From assembly GCF_000515215.1 (NCBI RefSeq), contig NZ_KI911557.1:2971741-3035740 (forward strand): DNA of 64,000 nucleotides, in the 5' to 3' direction. Position numbers and translations under genes: made by a program. Shown here piece after piece: positions 63,302 through 64,000 of this stretch (position 1 is the first letter of the stretch; each line of letters starts with the position of its first letter). The stretch comes from Methylomonas sp. 11b. Lineage in GTDB: Bacteria; Pseudomonadota; Gammaproteobacteria; Methylococcales; Methylomonadaceae. Under the pieces are notes generated by a model. It ran no database searches and was not told where the DNA came from. It saw only the letters and a list, made by a program, of their open reading frames with translations.

Positions 63302-64000
63302 CTACTCCCACTCTATCGTCGCGGGTGGTTTGCCGGAAATATCGTAGGTGACGCGGGAAATACCGGGCACTTCATTGATGATTCGGCGTGAGATCAAATC
63401 CAGGAAGTCGTAAGGCAGATGCGCCCAGCGCGCGGTCATAAAGTCTATGGTTTCTACAGCGCGGATGGCGACAACATAGTCGTATTTGCGGCCATCGCCC
63501 ATCACGCCGACGGATTTTACCGGCAGGAACACTGCAAAAGCTTGACTGACTTTATGGTAAAGATCATGGCGATACAGTTCTTCAATGAATATCGCATCGG
63601 CTTGGCGCAGTAAATCGGCGTATGGTTTTTTCACCTCGCCGAGGATGCGCACACCCAGGCCCGGACCGGGGAAGGGGTGGCGGTGAATCATGTCGGCGGG
63701 CAGGCCCAACTCCAGACCCAGTTTGCGTACTTCGTCCTTGAACAGTTCGCGCAGGGGCTCGACCAGTTTTAGCTTCATGTTTTCCGGCAGGCCGCCGACA
63801 TTGTGATGCGATTTGATCAGATGCGCCTTGCCGCTTTTGGCGCCGGCCGATTCGATGACATCCGGATAAATGGTGCCTTGTGCCAACCATTTGGCGTCGG
63901 TCAGTTTGCCGGCTTCTTCGTCAAATATCTCCACGAACAGACCGCCGATGATTTTGCGCTTTTGTTCGGGGTCGTTAACGCCGGCTAGTGCCGCCATATA
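63302..64000 (-). CDS. guaA: GMP synthase (glutamine-hydrolysing), C-terminal part (truncated by window edge)
   Basis: The last 233 codons or so of a two-domain enzyme that aminates XMP to GMP. The ATP-pyrophosphatase part has [31 protein letters not shown], and the C-terminal dimerisation domain has [61 protein letters not shown], ending [18 protein letters not shown], matching E. coli GuaA from memory. The frame runs off the window edge, so the N-terminal glutaminase is not visible. Confidence 0.95.
   Translation of the reverse strand, partial: YMAALAGVNDPEQKRKIIGGLFVEIFDEEAGKLTDAKWLAQGTIYPDVIESAGAKSGKAHLIKSHHNVGGLPENMKLKLVEPLRELFKDEVRKLGLELGLPADMIHRHPFPGPGLGVRILGEVKKPYADLLRQADAIFIEELYRHDLYHKVSQAFAVFLPVKSVGVMGDGRKYDYVVAIRAVETIDFMTARWAHLPYDFLDLISRRIINEVPGISRVTYDISGKPPATIEWE

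Overview
The window is chromosomal DNA of a free-living Gram-negative gammaproteobacterium with roughly 50-55% GC. Its gene content would suit a methanotroph or methylotroph of the Methylomonas type: a split hisE-tatABC block, a second elongation factor G of the Vibrio/Shewanella type, long-form PstC/PstA, NrtR-controlled NAD salvage, and many REP-like palindromes. No methane or methanol oxidation gene lies here, so the genus is inference. No rRNA, tRNA, CRISPR array, intact insertion sequence or prophage was recognised.

Layout. 1-864 is the end of a TonB-dependent receptor. 1137-7125 holds a GNAT acetyltransferase, a YceI protein, a DUF2069 protein, hda, a panE-like reductase, a second EF-G and a 7Fe ferredoxin. 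7220-14317 (minus) is a heavy-metal RND efflux locus: a His-rich leader protein, outer membrane factor, adaptor, pump and a DUF3240 protein, followed by a second DUF3240 protein with an RRM-like domain at its N-terminus. 14458-18707 holds a Tim44-like protein with a methyltransferase, and a TonB receptor with a YfiR protein. 18907-25733 (minus) is pstS-pstC-pstA-pstB-phoU behind a clear Pho box. 25764-30539 holds folA, an asparaginase, a FlgO-like lipoprotein, a SPOR protein and argS. 30597-32894 (minus) is hisE-tatA-tatB-tatC-yggS. 33422-37211 holds a LysR regulator, a methyltransferase, a rhodanese and bipA/typA. 37280-41432 holds a TauE-like exporter, a repeat-containing small exported protein, a protein of unknown function, a retropepsin-like protease and yfbR.

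41427-47091 is a divergent NAD module: the NrtR-type regulator faces a nicotinamidase-like hydrolase, pncB, glutamine-dependent nadE and a NadM-Nudix fusion, with a 23-bp palindrome between them. These steps convert nicotinamide or nicotinate to NAD, and add an adenylyltransferase/Nudix enzyme. 47150-49985 holds a DUF3820 protein, two small Tyr/Gly-rich exported proteins, an old yellow enzyme and an SRPBCC protein. 50209-53721 (minus) is a poorly characterised membrane cluster (SDR-DoxX-like, DUF2269, DUF4166) behind a membrane-bound AraC regulator. 53873-61937 holds a Uma2 nuclease, class I fumarase, a structured repeat element, an exported orphan, a YcxB-like protein, NDH-2, RlpA and a FecI/FecR pair. 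A 1.36-kb gap with an inverted pair of perfect DnaA boxes precedes the C-terminal part of guaA.

The items most worth a second look are the RRM-DUF3240 fusion beside the metal pump, the 18-residue block shared by two otherwise different secreted proteins (11 of 18 codons differ, all synonymously), the multi-hairpin repeat at 56.45-56.67 kb and the DUF2269/DUF4166/SDR membrane cluster.
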